Source: Desulfacinum sp. (lineage in GTDB: Bacteria > Desulfobacterota > Syntrophobacteria > Syntrophobacterales > DSM-9756). From it: a DNA stretch of 64,000 nucleotides. The notes under the pieces were generated by a model. The model did no database searches, was not told the DNA's origin, and saw nothing but the letters and a program-made list of their open reading frames with translations. The DNA lies in NCBI GenBank assembly GCA_014359885.1, contig JACIYN010000050.1, positions 30,029-94,028 of the forward strand, in the 5' to 3' direction. A program made the translations under genes and the position numbers. This document shows, piece after piece, positions 46,786 to 55,888 of this stretch (positions are counted from its first letter, which is position 1; each line of letters starts with the position of its first letter).

Positions 46786-47934
46786 CTAAGCGAAGTGCCT
46801 TTCCGGCACCAGCACGTAGCCCTCCATCAGGCGTCGGGCGGTCCGGTAGATGACGGCCTCCCGGACCCGCGGTGCGTCTCCCGATAGATCCATGGACACC
46901 CCCACGGGGAGGATCCCACCGGGGTGGCCGAGCAGGATGTCTCCGTCGCCGGGGTCTCCGCGCAGGCACTCCTGGACCACGGTCCCCGGGATCCGGGCGG
47001 CGGCGGCCAGGCTGATGGATCCCGAAACGGGAAAGGAACCGTGGAGGGTTCCCATGGACATCATGCGCCCGCACACGTGCATGGCGTCCGCTTCGGCGCG
47101 GGTGCCCGCCCAGGTGGTGTAGGACGCCGGTTCGGAGACGATCCCGATCTTGGGAATCGCCTGGCAGGAAGCCGTGGCTTCTTCCGCCGTGGCGGTGAAT
47201 CCCAGGCGGACCGCCGCCTGGGCGCGGATGGACTCGATGAGTCGCTTCAGTTCCGGCCGGCTTTCAATTTCGCTCGTTTCCGTGCCGCGAAGGCCCAGGC
47301 TGCGTGCCGTCACGAAAACGCAGGGATTGGAGGCGTCGATGAGGGTGACCTCGTATTCCTTTTCGCCCGCAACCAGGACGTCCTTGGGGTTTCCCGTGGG
47401 GAGGAGCTTTCCGGTGACGGCTCCGCCGGGATCCACGAAGCGCAGCGGGATCTTGGCCCCGGTTCCGGGCACGCCTGGAATGGCGAAATCCCCCTCTTCG
47501 TCGAACCGGCCGTTTCGCACCGGGACTTCGGCGATGATGAGCTTGTCCGTATTCTTCTGGTGGATGCGGACCCGGGTGACGGGCTCGGTCACCGGCACCA
47601 GGCCCTCATCCACGGCGAAGGGGCCCACCGCCGAGGAGATGTTTCCGCAGTTGCTTTTGTAGTCCACCAGCGGCCGGTCGATGCTCACCTGTGCGAAAAG
47701 ATAAACCACATCGTAGGCCGGGTCGGGGGAAACCGAGAGGATGGCCGCCTTGCTGGTGGTGGAAACGGCCCCCCCCAGCCCGTCGATCTGGCGTCCATAG
47801 GGGTCTGGGCTTCCAAAGGCCGCGAGCAGGATCCGGTCCCGGACCTCCGGCACCGAAGGCAGGTGGGATTCCTTGAAAAAAACCCCCTTGCTCGTGCCGC
47901 CCCTCATGATGACGGCGGGGATTCTGCGCTGCAT
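46786..47934 (-). CDS. prpF: PrpF-family isomerase (aconitate or methylaconitate)
   Basis: A 382-residue protein of the PrpF family, which isomerises trans-aconitate or 2-methyl-trans-aconitate to the cis forms. Signature segments are MRGGTSKGVFF (residues 10-20) and DYKSNCGNISSAVGPFA, with Cys96 a candidate catalytic residue. There is no methylcitrate dehydratase AcnD nearby, so aconitate is the likelier substrate; oxalomesaconate tautomerases of the same family cannot be excluded. The start at 47934 has AAGGAGG 7 bases upstream. Confidence 0.88.
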   Translation of the reverse strand: MQRRIPAVIMRGGTSKGVFFKESHLPSVPEVRDRILLAAFGSPDPYGRQIDGLGGAVSTTSKAAILSVSPDPAYDVVYLFAQVSIDRPLVDYKSNCGNISSAVGPFAVDEGLVPVTEPVTRVRIHQKNTDKLIIAEVPVRNGRFDEEGDFAIPGVPGTGAKIPLRFVDPGGAVTGKLLPTGNPKDVLVAGEKEYEVTLIDASNPCVFVTARSLGLRGTETSEIESRPELKRLIESIRAQAAVRLGFTATAEEATASCQAIPKIGIVSEPASYTTWAGTRAEADAMHVCGRMMSMGTLHGSFPVSGSISLAAAARIPGTVVQECLRGDPGDGDILLGHPGGILPVGVSMDLSGDAPRVREAVIYRTARRLMEGYVLVPERHFA

Positions 47935-48748
47935 GGCTTTCCTCCTTGTGGGGTTGAGCTGCGGAGAAGACTTCCGGCCGCTGCCGCTATGGATCATGTG
48001 GGATGGCGGTTCCTGCAGGGGCGCAAGATCTTTCGCCCCTGCCCATCACGCCCGATCCTGGTTCGAGGCTCGAGCAAAGCAACATTGCTCTGACAGGCCC
48101 TGGAACGTGCGGCGTTCTTTCTCTGAGCAAATTGAGTGCCACAGCGGCCGGCCCTGCGCATGGGAAACACGACCCGCACGATGGGATAGAATCCGCCCTC
48201 TGGGATTCTTGCGAAGTATGCGGGGGTCGTAGGGGCGAATGATCATTCGCCCCTACGGTTTCCTGTGGGAGCGGGAAGAGCTGCGAAAAAAGTGCGCGGC
48301 CAGCCGCCGGGCGGGCGACCTTCCTCGAGTGGATCGCGCCTCGCCACGCCCCCACAAGGGAACCTCTTGCGGTCCGTGCCTTCATGGGCGGGGTGGGATG
48401 GTGCCTCAGACAGGTTCCTAGGAGGCTGTCCGGGAACGGCAGATTGGCGCCCTTCAGTGTCCCCTAAACTGAGCGATTTTTTTCGGGTGTCTTTTACACA
48501 GCGTGATTAGCGGGCGGGGATAAACCCCGCCCCTACCCAATGAGGCCCTGCGTTTTTGTAGGGGCGGGCTTTATGCCCGCCCTTCAGGATCTGTCCATGA
48601 GAAAGAATCGTCCAATTCAGATGTCCCTTCGTCATCCCCGCGAAGGTTGTCCCCGGCTTGAACGGGGAGCGGGGATCCAGAATTTCCAGCCGCTTATGGA
48701 CTCCCGCTTGCGCGGGAATGACGGTTTGTAGAGTTCTCGGACAGGCTC
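47935..48748. repeat. repeat-rich intergenic region between prpR-like and prpF genes
   Basis: This stretch of 814 bases has no gene. It holds a perfect 30-base palindrome at 48228-48257 (GTAGGGGCGAATGATC on one arm), related palindromes at 48510-48538 and 48558-48584, a hairpin with GCAGGGGCGCAAGATC at about 48016-48042, and a second copy of the compound repeat found at 32535 (48411-48465 and 48630-48752). The prpF promoter must be in its left part but is not recognisable. Confidence 0.8.
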
Positions 48749-50680
48749 CTAGTTCAGTGGAATCCCCAGCTGCTTGGCCTTTCGCCACAGGGTGGTTCGG
48801 CTGATGCCCAGTTTTCGGGCGGCGAGGCTTCGGTTCCAGCGGCATTCGGAAAGGGCCTTCTCGATGAGGCGCCTTTCCGCCTGAAGCTTCTGGGCTTCAG
48901 CGGCTGAGCGCAGGCTGGAGGTTTCCTCGCGGGGAGCGGGCTCGGGAGGGGGCGAGGCGCCCAACCTTCCCACCAGTTCTTGGACCAGGCTTTCTGCGTT
49001 CTGGTTGTTGAGGGACAGATTCCAGGTGAGCACCAGGCGTTCGGCGAAGTTTTTCAGCTGGCGGACGTTGCCCGGCCAGGAATAGGCGGAAAGGCGCTCC
49101 AGGAGATGAGACGGCAGGGCCACGGGGCTGAGCCGGTGCTTGGCCGCCGTCTGTTCGATGAAGTGTTCCAGCAGGACCAGGATGTCTTCCCGGCGTTCCC
49201 GCAACGGAGGGATCTCGATCTTGAGGACGTTCAGTCGGAAGAAGAGATCGCTCCGGAAGGAGCCCTCTTCCACCGCTTCCATCAGGTCCCGGGAGGAGGC
49301 GGCCACCACCCGCACATCGATGGGGATCTTCCGGTCCCCTCCGATGCGCATGACTTCCCGTTCCTGGAGGATTCGAAGCAGGCGCACCTGGACCCGGTGG
49401 GGGGTGGTGTCGATCTCGTCCAGGAAGATGGTGCCCTTGTGGGCCAGTTCGAACCGGCCGGCCTTGCCCCCTTTGCGCGAACCCGTGAAGGCGCCTTCTT
49501 CGTAGCCGAAAAGCTCGCTTTCCAGGAGTTGTTCGGGCAGGGCCGCACAGTTGACGGAAACGAAGGGGCCCTTTCGGCGCGGGCTGCTGCCGTGGATGCT
49601 GTGGGCGAAAAGTTCTTTTCCCGTGCCGGTTTCCCCCACCAGGAGGATGGTGGAGTCTGTGGCGGCGAAATGGCGGGCCGCCTCCACCACATCGCGCATC
49701 CGGGAACTGCCGAAGACCATGTCTTCAAAGCCGTACTTGGCCACGAGCCCCCGGGCGAGGGCCCGCCGGACCGCCTTTTCCGCCTGGAGCACCCCGCCCA
49801 CTTCCTTGAAGAGCAGGATGGCGCCCACCACCTCGGCGCCGTTGCGTACCGGCACGCGACTGACCAGGTATTTTTGGCCGGAAATCTCTTCCACCTGATC
49901 CTGGATGGGCACCCCGTCCCCCAGGGCCCTGGAAAACCGGGGGGAGGCAAAGACTTGGGCAAGGGGGCGGTTGGGTGCGGCCGCTGCCCCGAGGATTCTC
50001 CGGGCGGCCAGGTTGGCCGCGGAGATCTTTCCGGAGGTGTCCACGGCCACGATGCCGTCGGAAGTGGCGTCCAGGATGCCCTGGTAGTGGGAGGCGAGGG
50101 TCCGGTAGGCCCGGTTGGAAAGAGCCACGGACCGGGCGTTTTCGATGGCGGCGCGAAGTTCTTCCTGGGGCGTGGGAATCTCCACGTAGTGAAGGCCCAT
50201 GGCTTCCGCGGCCCGCCGGGTGACGCTGCCCCCCAGGACCACGGTGCAGCCCTGCCGGCGTCCCCAGGCCACGGCCTCCATGAGGCTCCGCTTGTCCTTG
50301 TAAGGGCGCTGGAAAATTTCTATGTTCAAGATGCTGGATAGGACCTGCAGGTCCATGGCGGTTTCGGCGTAGGAAGGCAGAAGAACCTTGGAACCGTACG
50401 AAGCGGCCGTTTTCAGGCTGGCCAGCAGTTCCACGGTGAAGTGGGGAAGGGACACCACCGGAAGATCCAAGTGGCGGCGCAGGAGATCGGCCGTTCGTCG
50501 GCGGCTGATGATCGCCTCCACCCCGTGGCGCACCATCCGTCTTCCTTCTTCCACGGCGTCGTCCAGGCTCTTTTCGGAAATGAGAAACTCCATGTCGTAG
50601 TCTTCCACGGCGTCCAGGACCGCCTGCATGAGCGAGTCACTGGAGGCGAAGACCCCGATGCGCAGCGGCTTCCAGTCCAT
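48749..50680 (-). CDS. sigma-54 activator with PrpR-type sensor domain
   Basis: A 643-residue enhancer-binding protein. Residues 1-190 match the PrpR N-terminal sensor, which binds methylcitrate in propionate regulators; about 200-310 is a PAS domain; then the AAA+ domain with Walker A GETGTGKE, the sigma-54 contact loop as GAFTGS, and Walker B IFLDEID; the C-terminus has a Fis-type HTH (ARKLGISRTTLWRKAKQLG). It should activate the tricarboxylate genes on both sides in response to a tricarboxylate (inference). GAFTGS instead of GAFTGA is an uncommon but tolerated variant. The start at 50680 has GGGAGGAG upstream. Confidence 0.92.
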   Translation of the reverse strand: MDWKPLRIGVFASSDSLMQAVLDAVEDYDMEFLISEKSLDDAVEEGRRMVRHGVEAIISRRRTADLLRRHLDLPVVSLPHFTVELLASLKTAASYGSKVLLPSYAETAMDLQVLSSILNIEIFQRPYKDKRSLMEAVAWGRRQGCTVVLGGSVTRRAAEAMGLHYVEIPTPQEELRAAIENARSVALSNRAYRTLASHYQGILDATSDGIVAVDTSGKISAANLAARRILGAAAAPNRPLAQVFASPRFSRALGDGVPIQDQVEEISGQKYLVSRVPVRNGAEVVGAILLFKEVGGVLQAEKAVRRALARGLVAKYGFEDMVFGSSRMRDVVEAARHFAATDSTILLVGETGTGKELFAHSIHGSSPRRKGPFVSVNCAALPEQLLESELFGYEEGAFTGSRKGGKAGRFELAHKGTIFLDEIDTTPHRVQVRLLRILQEREVMRIGGDRKIPIDVRVVAASSRDLMEAVEEGSFRSDLFFRLNVLKIEIPPLRERREDILVLLEHFIEQTAAKHRLSPVALPSHLLERLSAYSWPGNVRQLKNFAERLVLTWNLSLNNQNAESLVQELVGRLGASPPPEPAPREETSSLRSAAEAQKLQAERRLIEKALSECRWNRSLAARKLGISRTTLWRKAKQLGIPLN

Positions 50681-51317
50681 GATGCTCCTCCCGTGAGACA
50701 CTTTGTTTCAGAGTCGAAACGCTCTGTCAAGCGGAAGAAACGGGAGCGGGCGCCGGGTAGCCGGGACGAGGAGGCCTTTCTTCCCTGGCCATGAGAGTGC
50801 CGTCGTTGGCGTAGGGGCGGTCTGCGAACCGCCCCGAGGAGCCTGTCCGACCATATCTCCGAAACAAGAGCCCGGGCCATGGCCGCTCTTTTCGTAGCCG
50901 CGGGGCTTCAGCCCCGCGGAAAGGCTCATCGCAACTCCATGAAGTGAAAGGAAATACGCGATGGCCCATCCGACGTCTAGGGGTTCTTCCGCAGCCCTGA
51001 AGGGCTGCGCTACGAGAATAACGGGGGTCTGGAATGTCTTGGGGCAAGGGCTGGGAGACTTTCCGAAAACGGGCCCGCAAGCCTCTTCCCGTGGGAGCGC
51101 GGGCTTCCGGCCCGCACGAGAAGCGGGCGAGACGCCCGCGCTCCCAGGAAGACAACGGTAGTCGGCCAGGCTCCCTGGAAATCGAAGCGTAGGATCGTTT
51201 CCCTTGAAGGTTCCGGGCCCTGTAGGGGCGAAAAATTTTTCGCCCCTACAGGGGGCGCGGATGGTTGATTGGGCGGGATTCTTCGCAGGAACCCGCCGCC
51301 TTCGGCGCAGGGGCGTC
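50681..51317. repeat. repeat-rich divergent region between the PrpR-like regulator and tcuA
   Basis: No gene. Contents: a GTAGGGGCG-family element at 50810-50835; the inverted copy of the two-hairpin unit at 50886-51024; an element with inverted ends GGGAGCGCGGGC and GCCCGCGCTCCC at about 51093-51148; and a perfect 34-base palindrome at 51219-51252 (arms starting CCTGTAGGGGCG). Four families of hairpin element are packed side by side here. Confidence 0.8.
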
Positions 51318-51333
51318 TGGTATGGAAATTGAT
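51318..51333 (+). promoter_or_regulatory. possible sigma-54 promoter of tcuA
   Basis: TGGTATGGAAATTGAT matches the spacing and most positions of TGGCACG-N4-TTGCA, 47 bases upstream of the tcuA start. The highly conserved C of the -12 GC is an A here. The match also lies within an inverted sequence GGTAT-N8-ATACC, so it may be an operator instead. The nearby PrpR-type sigma-54 activator favours the promoter reading. Confidence 0.35.
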
Positions 51334-51379
51334 ACCGCTGCTAAGCCTCTATGCACTCCATCCCGAAGACCCGTGCCCC

Positions 51380-52813
51380 ATGAGAGAGGGAGCCGTGGGA
51401 AGGTTCCGTCCCTTATCGAAGCCCTACGACGTCATCGTGGCCGGCGGCGGCAACGCCGCCCTGTGTGCCGCCCTCACCGCCCGGGAGGCGGGGGCGTCCG
51501 TTTTACTCCTGGAAAGTTCACCCCGCTGGTGCCGGGGCGGCAACAGTCGCCACACACGCAACATTCGATACGCCCACGCCGCCGCCAACGAGTACCTGAC
51601 CGGCCCTTACCTGGAAGAGGAATTCTTCGAGGATCTCCTGGCGGTCACCGGAGGACAGACCGATGAAGAGTTGGCCCGGTTGACCATCCGGCGTTCCCGG
51701 GACCTGGGTCGCTGGATGGAAGCCCACGGTTGCCGGTTCCAGCCCGCCATGCGCGGCACGCTGCATCTGGCCCGGACCAACGCCTTCTTCCTGGGCGGCG
51801 GCAAGGCGCTCATGAACGCGTACTACAAGAGGGCGGAGCGCCTGGGGGTGGACATCGTCACCTCGGCCGAGGCGGTGGATCTGGACATGGAAGACGGCCT
51901 CTTCCGGCGGATCCACGTGCGGATGGACAATCTGGTGCGTCCCGTGGAAGGCCGATCCCTGGTGGTGGCCACGGGAGGCTTCCAGGCCAACCGGTCCTGG
52001 CTCCGGGAACATTGGGGCGAGGCGGCGGATCGGTTCATCGTCCGGGGGACTCCCTACAACCAGGGGCGGATGCTCCGGGTGCTCTTGCGTCACGGGGCGG
52101 TACCGGTGGGGGACCCCACGCAATGTCACGCGGTGGCCGTGGACGCACGGGCGCCCGAAGAAGACGGGGGCATCGTGACGCGGCTCGACTGCATCTCCTT
52201 CGGGATCGTGGTGAACAAGGACGCGCGGCGTTTCTACGACGAGGGGGAGGATTTCTGGCCCAAGCGCTACGCCATCTGGGGACGCCTGGTGGCGCAACAG
52301 CCCGACCAGATCGCCTACGCCGTCATCGACGCCCGATCCATGGATCTGTTCATGCCGTCCGTCTTTCCGCCCATCGCGGCCGGGTCCGTGGAGGAGCTGG
52401 CGGAACGGATCGGCCTGGACCCGCGGGCCCTTCGCGCCACCGTGGACCGGTTCAACGCCGCCGTGACGGAAAGGGACTTCGACCCCTCCCGCTTGGACGA
52501 TTGCTCCACCACGGGCATCACTCCCCCCAAGAGCCATTGGGCCCGAAAGATCGAGCGGCCGCCTTTTTACGCCTATCCCCTGAGGCCCGGCATCACGTTC
52601 ACCTACCTGGGGGTCAAGGTGGACGCCTGCGCCCGGGTGATGGGGCCCCACGGCCCCTACGAGAACCTCTTTGCGGCGGGGGAGATCATGTCGGGTAACA
52701 TCCTGGGACGGGGCTACATGGCCGGATTTGGGATGACCATCGGGACGGTTTTCGGAAGGGAAGCGGGAAAGGAAGCGGTTCGGTATGTCGTCCGATCTCT
52801 ACAGGGAAGCTGA
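51380..52813 (+). CDS. tcuA: FAD-dependent tricarballylate dehydrogenase TcuA
   Basis: A 477-residue flavoprotein of the fumarate-reductase/succinate-dehydrogenase family. The FAD-binding motif YDVIVAGGGNAALCAALTA is near residue 16 and a second FAD contact ENLFAAGEIMSGNI is near the C-terminus. TcuA oxidises tricarballylate to cis-aconitate and passes the electrons to TcuB. The ATG at 51380 has no clear ribosome-binding site; a GTG at 51395 preceded by GAGGGAG may be the real start. It overlaps tcuB by 29 bases. Confidence 0.88.
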   Translation: MREGAVGRFRPLSKPYDVIVAGGGNAALCAALTAREAGASVLLLESSPRWCRGGNSRHTRNIRYAHAAANEYLTGPYLEEEFFEDLLAVTGGQTDEELARLTIRRSRDLGRWMEAHGCRFQPAMRGTLHLARTNAFFLGGGKALMNAYYKRAERLGVDIVTSAEAVDLDMEDGLFRRIHVRMDNLVRPVEGRSLVVATGGFQANRSWLREHWGEAADRFIVRGTPYNQGRMLRVLLRHGAVPVGDPTQCHAVAVDARAPEEDGGIVTRLDCISFGIVVNKDARRFYDEGEDFWPKRYAIWGRLVAQQPDQIAYAVIDARSMDLFMPSVFPPIAAGSVEELAERIGLDPRALRATVDRFNAAVTERDFDPSRLDDCSTTGITPPKSHWARKIERPPFYAYPLRPGITFTYLGVKVDACARVMGPHGPYENLFAAGEIMSGNILGRGYMAGFGMTIGTVFGREAGKEAVRYVVRSLQGS

Positions 52814-53879
52814 AAGAATCCTCACCATCTGCAACGCCTGCCGCTATTGCGAGGGGTTTTGTGCGGTCTTTCCCGCCATGGAGCGCCGCAGAACCTTTTC
52901 GCAAGAAGACCTCCTCTACCTGGCGAACCTCTGCCACAACTGCCGGGACTGCTACTACGCCTGCCAGTACGCGCCGCCCCATCCCTTCCATCTCAATTTT
53001 CCGGAAACCATGGCCCGGCTCCGTCTGGCGGGTTATGAAGAGTGTGCGTGGCCTTCCTTCGCCCGGCGCTTTTTCGGCAGGAAGGGGGCGTTCTATTCGG
53101 CCGGGTGTGTGGCGTCCTTCGCGGCCCTCTTCCTTTTCCTGGGAATCGTCTCCGGCCGGGACCTTTGGACCGCTCACCTCCAGGAGGGATTTTTCTTCTC
53201 CGTAATCTCCTACCCGCTGGTGGTGGGCCTCTTCGGCGGTCTTTTTGTCCTGGCGGGTGTGGGGCTGACCAAAGGCGTCCTGAACCTTTGGAGAAAAGCG
53301 GGAGGCCCCCAAGGGGCCTGGGGGTCCCTGTCCCTCCACGCCCGGGCTCTTCGGGACGCGGCCACGCTCCGATACCTGGGGGGCTTGGGGGTGGGGTGCA
53401 ACTATCCGGGGGACGACTTTTCCATGACGCGCCGCTACCTGCACCATGCGGTCTTCTACGGGTTTGGGCTGTGCTTTGCCGCCACTTCCATGGCCGCCTT
53501 TTACGAACATTTTCTGGATCTGCGCGCTCCGTATCCCCTGGGGAGCTGGCCCGTGGTTCTGGGAACCCTGGGGGGGCTGGGGATTTTGGGGGGCGCGGGC
53601 GGCCTCCTGTGGCTCAAGGTGAAGATGGATCCCGATCCGGCCGCCGCCGAATCCACAACACACGATCTCGTCTTCCTGGGAACCCTCTTTCTGGTGGCCT
53701 TAAGCGGCCTGCTCCTTCTCCTGCTCCGAAACACTCCTCTCATGGGCGGACTCCTGCTGGTGCACCTGGGACTGGTGGCCGGTTTTTTCGCCGTCATGCC
53801 GTGGGGTAAGTTCGTCCACGGGATCTACCGATACGCCGCCCTGTTGCGCAACGCCTTTGAGGCAAGCCGGGAGGCGTAG
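52785..53879 (+). CDS. tcuB: TcuB, membrane iron-sulfur electron-transfer protein for tricarballylate oxidation
   Basis: A 364-residue protein. The N-terminus has two iron-sulfur motifs: Cys16, Cys19, Cys22 and Cys26, then Cys50, Cys53, Cys56 and Cys60. The remainder has about six membrane segments. It should re-oxidise the FADH2 of TcuA and hand electrons to the membrane quinone pool. Size and layout match TcuB (CitB) proteins. A hairpin terminator follows one base after the stop. Confidence 0.92.
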   Translation: MSSDLYREAERILTICNACRYCEGFCAVFPAMERRRTFSQEDLLYLANLCHNCRDCYYACQYAPPHPFHLNFPETMARLRLAGYEECAWPSFARRFFGRKGAFYSAGCVASFAALFLFLGIVSGRDLWTAHLQEGFFFSVISYPLVVGLFGGLFVLAGVGLTKGVLNLWRKAGGPQGAWGSLSLHARALRDAATLRYLGGLGVGCNYPGDDFSMTRRYLHHAVFYGFGLCFAATSMAAFYEHFLDLRAPYPLGSWPVVLGTLGGLGILGGAGGLLWLKVKMDPDPAAAESTTHDLVFLGTLFLVALSGLLLLLLRNTPLMGGLLLVHLGLVAGFFAVMPWGKFVHGIYRYAALLRNAFEASREA

Positions 53880-53912
53880 CGCCGCGGCCGGCCCCGGCAC
53901 GGCGGCGTTTTT
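53880..53912 (+). terminator. Rho-independent terminator after tcuB
   Basis: A GC hairpin with arms CGCCGC and GCGGCG is followed directly by TTTTT (53908-53912), right after the tcuB stop codon. It implies that tcuAB is a unit separate from the tct genes. Confidence 0.65.
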
Positions 53913-54297
53913 GAAACTTCCCTGAAGTTATCTCTCCCGCGAAGCTTGCCGCCAGCCGGCGGGGGGAGCGGGAGATACGTCCATAAGTTTCCATCACCGC
54001 ACGCAGAGCGGGCGGGATGAACCCCGCCCTCACCTCATGTGGACACGCGCCTTCGCGGGGGCTGGCTTCAGGCCCGCCCGGCGGGGAAGGCACCCTGGGA
54101 AGGAATCGTCCGATCCGTGGGAAAAGGAACCGGGAATGGACACGAAGAAACGCCCAGGGGAAGGAGTGGGATGTGGGAGCGGCGAAAGCGGCGAAGGGGG
54201 GTGCCCGGCCATACACTGGACGGGAGATCACCCTGAGTTCATGGCGCTTTGCGGCGCTCCCGCAAGAGGCCTTGGTCTTCAAGAGAAAGGAGGTACC
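53913..54297. other. intergenic stretch upstream of the tct genes
   Basis: No gene. It holds a GC hairpin repeat near 53950-53972 and a third copy of the GGGAGCGGCGAAAGC element at about 54176-54266. The promoter for the tct operon should be in or near this stretch; no clear -24/-12 or -35/-10 pair is seen. Confidence 0.45.
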
Positions 54298-54678
54298 ATG
54301 AAGCGCATCGTTTTCGTCCTATTGGCCCTGGTGGTGGGGGTGGCGGCCCAAGCTGCGGCGGAACCGGCCTTTCAGGCGGATCCGGCCCAGGTCGTCCTGG
54401 ACAAGAAGGCCGAGGTGCATCTGAAAGGGACCGGCTTTCCGGCCGGCCTTGAGGTTGCCATTCTCCTGGTGTCCCACGACGGCGTCACGTCCGACATCGG
54501 GTTCGCCCTGGAGCCGGAACCCAAGGCGGACGAGGCGGGCGATTGGGCCGTGGTGTGGAAGTGCGGTCGTTTCGTATCGAAAAAGCTCGTGAAGGCCGGG
54601 ACCTACACGCTCAAGGCCGCGGATCCCGACTACAACGTGCTGGCGGAAACCACGGTCACGTTCGTTCCGGGCAAGTGA
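54298..54678 (+). CDS. small secreted protein of unknown function, first gene before tctC
   Basis: A 126-residue protein with a clear signal peptide (MKRIVFVLLALVVGVAAQAAA, cut before EPAF). The mature part looks like a single beta-rich, immunoglobulin-like domain, with segments VHLKGTGFPAG and AGTYTLKAADPDY resembling periplasmic beta-sandwich proteins. It has an excellent AAGGAGGT site. It lies 116 bases upstream of tctC, so it may assist the transporter. I do not recognise a named family. Confidence 0.85.
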   Translation: MKRIVFVLLALVVGVAAQAAAEPAFQADPAQVVLDKKAEVHLKGTGFPAGLEVAILLVSHDGVTSDIGFALEPEPKADEAGDWAVVWKCGRFVSKKLVKAGTYTLKAADPDYNVLAETTVTFVPGK

Positions 54679-54794
54679 GGGGGGGGGGCGTCCGCCGCCA
54701 ATAGCCTGCCGGGGAAGGCGAGAGGGCGCATGGGACGTAAGATTTAAGGATGAACGGAACGCCGGGTTTGGCAATGGAAGAAAGGAGGCCGACG

Positions 54795-55877
54795 ATGGGA
54801 TGGAAGACGTTTTGGAAGGTGGCTGTCGTTTTGGCCGCGGCCTGTGTGCTGGCGGTGCCGCCGGCGGGTGCGGCGGATTTTTCGGGCAAGACCATCAAGT
54901 GGATCATTCCCTTCAACGTGGGAGGCGGTAGCGACGTGTGGGCGCGCCTCTACGCGCCTTTCCTGCAAAAGTATCTTCCGGGCAATCCCACCATCGTCAT
55001 CAAGAACATGCCGGGCGGGGGGAGTATCGTGGGAGCCAACTACTTTCATGAGCGCGCCCGCCCCAACGGGCTGACCATTTTCGGATCTTCGGGCTCCACC
55101 ACGTTCCCCTATCTTCTGGGCAACAGCAAGGTGAAGTACGATTTTTCCCAGTACCACATCGTGCTGGCTTCCAGTACGGGAGGTGTGGCCTACATCAACC
55201 CGGATCTGGGGGTGAAGTCGGCGGCCGATCTCAAGGGTTTCAGCAAGGAACTGGTTTACGCCTCCCAGGGCGTCACATCCCTGGACCTGGTGCCTCTGCT
55301 GGCCTTCGACATGCTCGGCCTGAACGTGAAGGCGGTCTTCGGCTACAAGGGCCGCGGGGCAGGCCGGGTGGCCTTCGAACAGGGGGAAGTGAACATCGAC
55401 TACCAGACGTCCACAGCCTACATCGAAAACGTGCGGCCTCTGGTGGAGATGAAGAAGGCCGTTCCCCTGATGACCTGGGGTGTGCTGGATGAAGAAGGCA
55501 ACGTGGTGCGTGATCCCATCGAGCCGGATCTGCCGTGTTTCCCCGAAGTTTACGAGATGGTGCACGGCAAGAAGCCGTCGGGACCCGCTTGGGACGCCTG
55601 GAAGGCCTTTTTCGTGGCCGGCTTCGGCGTGCAGAAGGCCGTCTGGCTGCCGGGAGACACCCCTGAGGATATCGTGGCGGCCTGGCGGGAAGCGGCCAGG
55701 AAGACCATCGAGGATCCTGAGTTTCAGGTGGTGATCGAAAAGAGCCTGGGCGGGTACAAGCAGTACTACGGCGAAGGGGCGGCCAAGGCCTTCCGGGAGG
55801 TGTTGAAGGTCCCCAAGGAAAGCAAGGCGTGGCTCCTGAAATGGATCAAGGATAAGTACGATGTGACGGTGGATTAG
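54795..55877 (+). CDS. tctC: tripartite tricarboxylate transporter binding protein TctC
   Basis: A 360-residue periplasmic binding protein with a signal peptide (residues 1-26, cut after AGA). The TctC start motif KTIKWIIPFNVGGGSDVWARLYAP and the PGGGSIVGANYF segment match the Bug/TctC family. It captures a di- or tricarboxylate for TctA-TctB. The start at 54795 is chosen for its AAGGAGG site. The organism's TctABC next to TcuAB suggests tricarballylate or citrate as ligand. Confidence 0.93.
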   Translation: MGWKTFWKVAVVLAAACVLAVPPAGAADFSGKTIKWIIPFNVGGGSDVWARLYAPFLQKYLPGNPTIVIKNMPGGGSIVGANYFHERARPNGLTIFGSSGSTTFPYLLGNSKVKYDFSQYHIVLASSTGGVAYINPDLGVKSAADLKGFSKELVYASQGVTSLDLVPLLAFDMLGLNVKAVFGYKGRGAGRVAFEQGEVNIDYQTSTAYIENVRPLVEMKKAVPLMTWGVLDEEGNVVRDPIEPDLPCFPEVYEMVHGKKPSGPAWDAWKAFFVAGFGVQKAVWLPGDTPEDIVAAWREAARKTIEDPEFQVVIEKSLGGYKQYYGEGAAKAFREVLKVPKESKAWLLKWIKDKYDVTVD

Positions 55878-55888
55878 GAGCCCTTTCC

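Noticed and set aside
49480..49510. Loss of sigma-54 contact in the PrpR-like regulator because its loop reads GAFTGS
   Set aside because: Ser in the last position is a conservative change known to be tolerated in some activators; the gene is otherwise intact.
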